Shown here one piece after another: positions 5,238-5,380 of a stretch of DNA of 5,380 nt. The first letter of the stretch is position 1. Every line of letters begins with the position of its first letter. Position numbers and translations under genes: made by a program. The notes under the pieces were generated by a model, which did not search any database, was not told where the DNA came from, and saw nothing but the letters and a program-made list of their open reading frames with translations. The stretch lies in NCBI GenBank assembly GCA_030550225.1, contig JAUQPV010000200.1:1-5380 (forward strand), in the 5' to 3' direction. Source of the stretch: Acidobacteriota bacterium. Lineage in GTDB: Bacteria; Acidobacteriota; HRBIN11.

Positions 5238-5269
5238 AAAACTTGCGAGAGGACCTAAAGAGTCCGCAA
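5238..5269 (-). terminator. candidate intrinsic terminator after tRNA-Lys
   Basis: On the minus strand, TTGC-GGAC pairs with GTCC-(TCTC bulge)-GCAA around a 7-base loop TCTTTAG, and is followed by GTTTT (T-run at 5241-5238). It begins 11 bases after the tRNA's CCA end, where a terminator is expected. The 4-base bulge and short T-run make it weak. Confidence 0.35.
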
Positions 5270-5280
5270 ATCCAGAAAGA

Positions 5281-5357
5281 TGGTGGGGCGTGCAGGAGTT
5301 GAACCTGCAACCCCCGGATTAAGAGTCCGGTGCTCTGCCAGATTGAGCTAACGCCCC
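5281..5357 (-). tRNA. tRNA-Lys, anticodon CTT
   Basis: All arms fold. The acceptor GGGGCGT pairs fully with ACGCCCC. The D arm is GCTC/GAGC with a 9-base loop ending TGGCA. The anticodon arm is CCGGA-CTCTTAA-TCCGG, giving anticodon CTT (reads AAG, lysine). A 5-base variable region follows, then the T arm GCAGG-TTCAACT-CCTGC. The discriminator is A and the 3' CCA is encoded (5283-5281), for 77 bases in total. Only 23 bases lie upstream in the window, so its promoter cannot be judged. No integrase or duplicated tRNA end is seen, so there is no sign of use as an attachment site. Confidence 0.97.
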
Positions 5358-5380
5358 ATCTACAAATGCTGGCTCATGGC

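Noticed and set aside
5281..5357. tRNA as an integration site of a mobile element
   Set aside because: There is no integrase, no direct repeat of the tRNA 3' end, and the downstream genes are ordinary chromosomal genes with matching composition.

Overview
The window comes from a diderm (outer-membrane) bacterium with high GC, judged from LptC-type and EnvC-type envelope proteins and from coding sequence whose codons mostly end in G or C. The proteins are rich in Arg and poor in Lys. I cannot assign a phylum from what is visible. Every gene I accept lies on the minus strand, so the window reads from right to left.

Layout in transcription order: a complete tRNA-Lys(CTT) with encoded CCA (5357-5281), followed by a possible intrinsic terminator. 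Next is a ~200-base gap holding two copies of a dispersed CCCTCTCCC/GGGAGAGGG hairpin element. An EnvC-like murein hydrolase activator with a degenerate LytM/M23 domain follows (5001-3805), then a group II PLP-dependent decarboxylase of unknown substrate (3700-2330). After these come a MutT-type Nudix hydrolase (2292-1879), a Roadblock/LC7 protein (1791-1417), a 294-base intergenic stretch full of repeats, and the 5' part of an unusually long LptC-family protein that runs off the left edge (1122 to <1).

The genes do not form an obvious single pathway. LptC and EnvC both act at the cell envelope (lipopolysaccharide export, and septal peptidoglycan hydrolysis at division). MutT cleans the nucleotide pool, the Roadblock protein is probably a small-GTPase partner or scaffold, and the decarboxylase is a metabolic enzyme. 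Spacing is compatible with one or more short operons. A near-consensus promoter lies before the Roadblock gene and a weaker candidate before envC.

The most unusual feature is at the gene junctions. Degenerate tandem repeats with a period of exactly 8 bases (family resembling GCAGTTCG / CGAACTGC) or 7 bases (family resembling TGTTAGG) sit at the ends of genes. The stop codons of envC, the decarboxylase, mutT and the Roadblock gene all lie inside such arrays, as does the mutT start codon. No CRISPR array, phage, transposase, toxin-antitoxin or recognised defence gene is visible. I see no convincing new multi-gene system; the junctional repeats are the part most worth following up.
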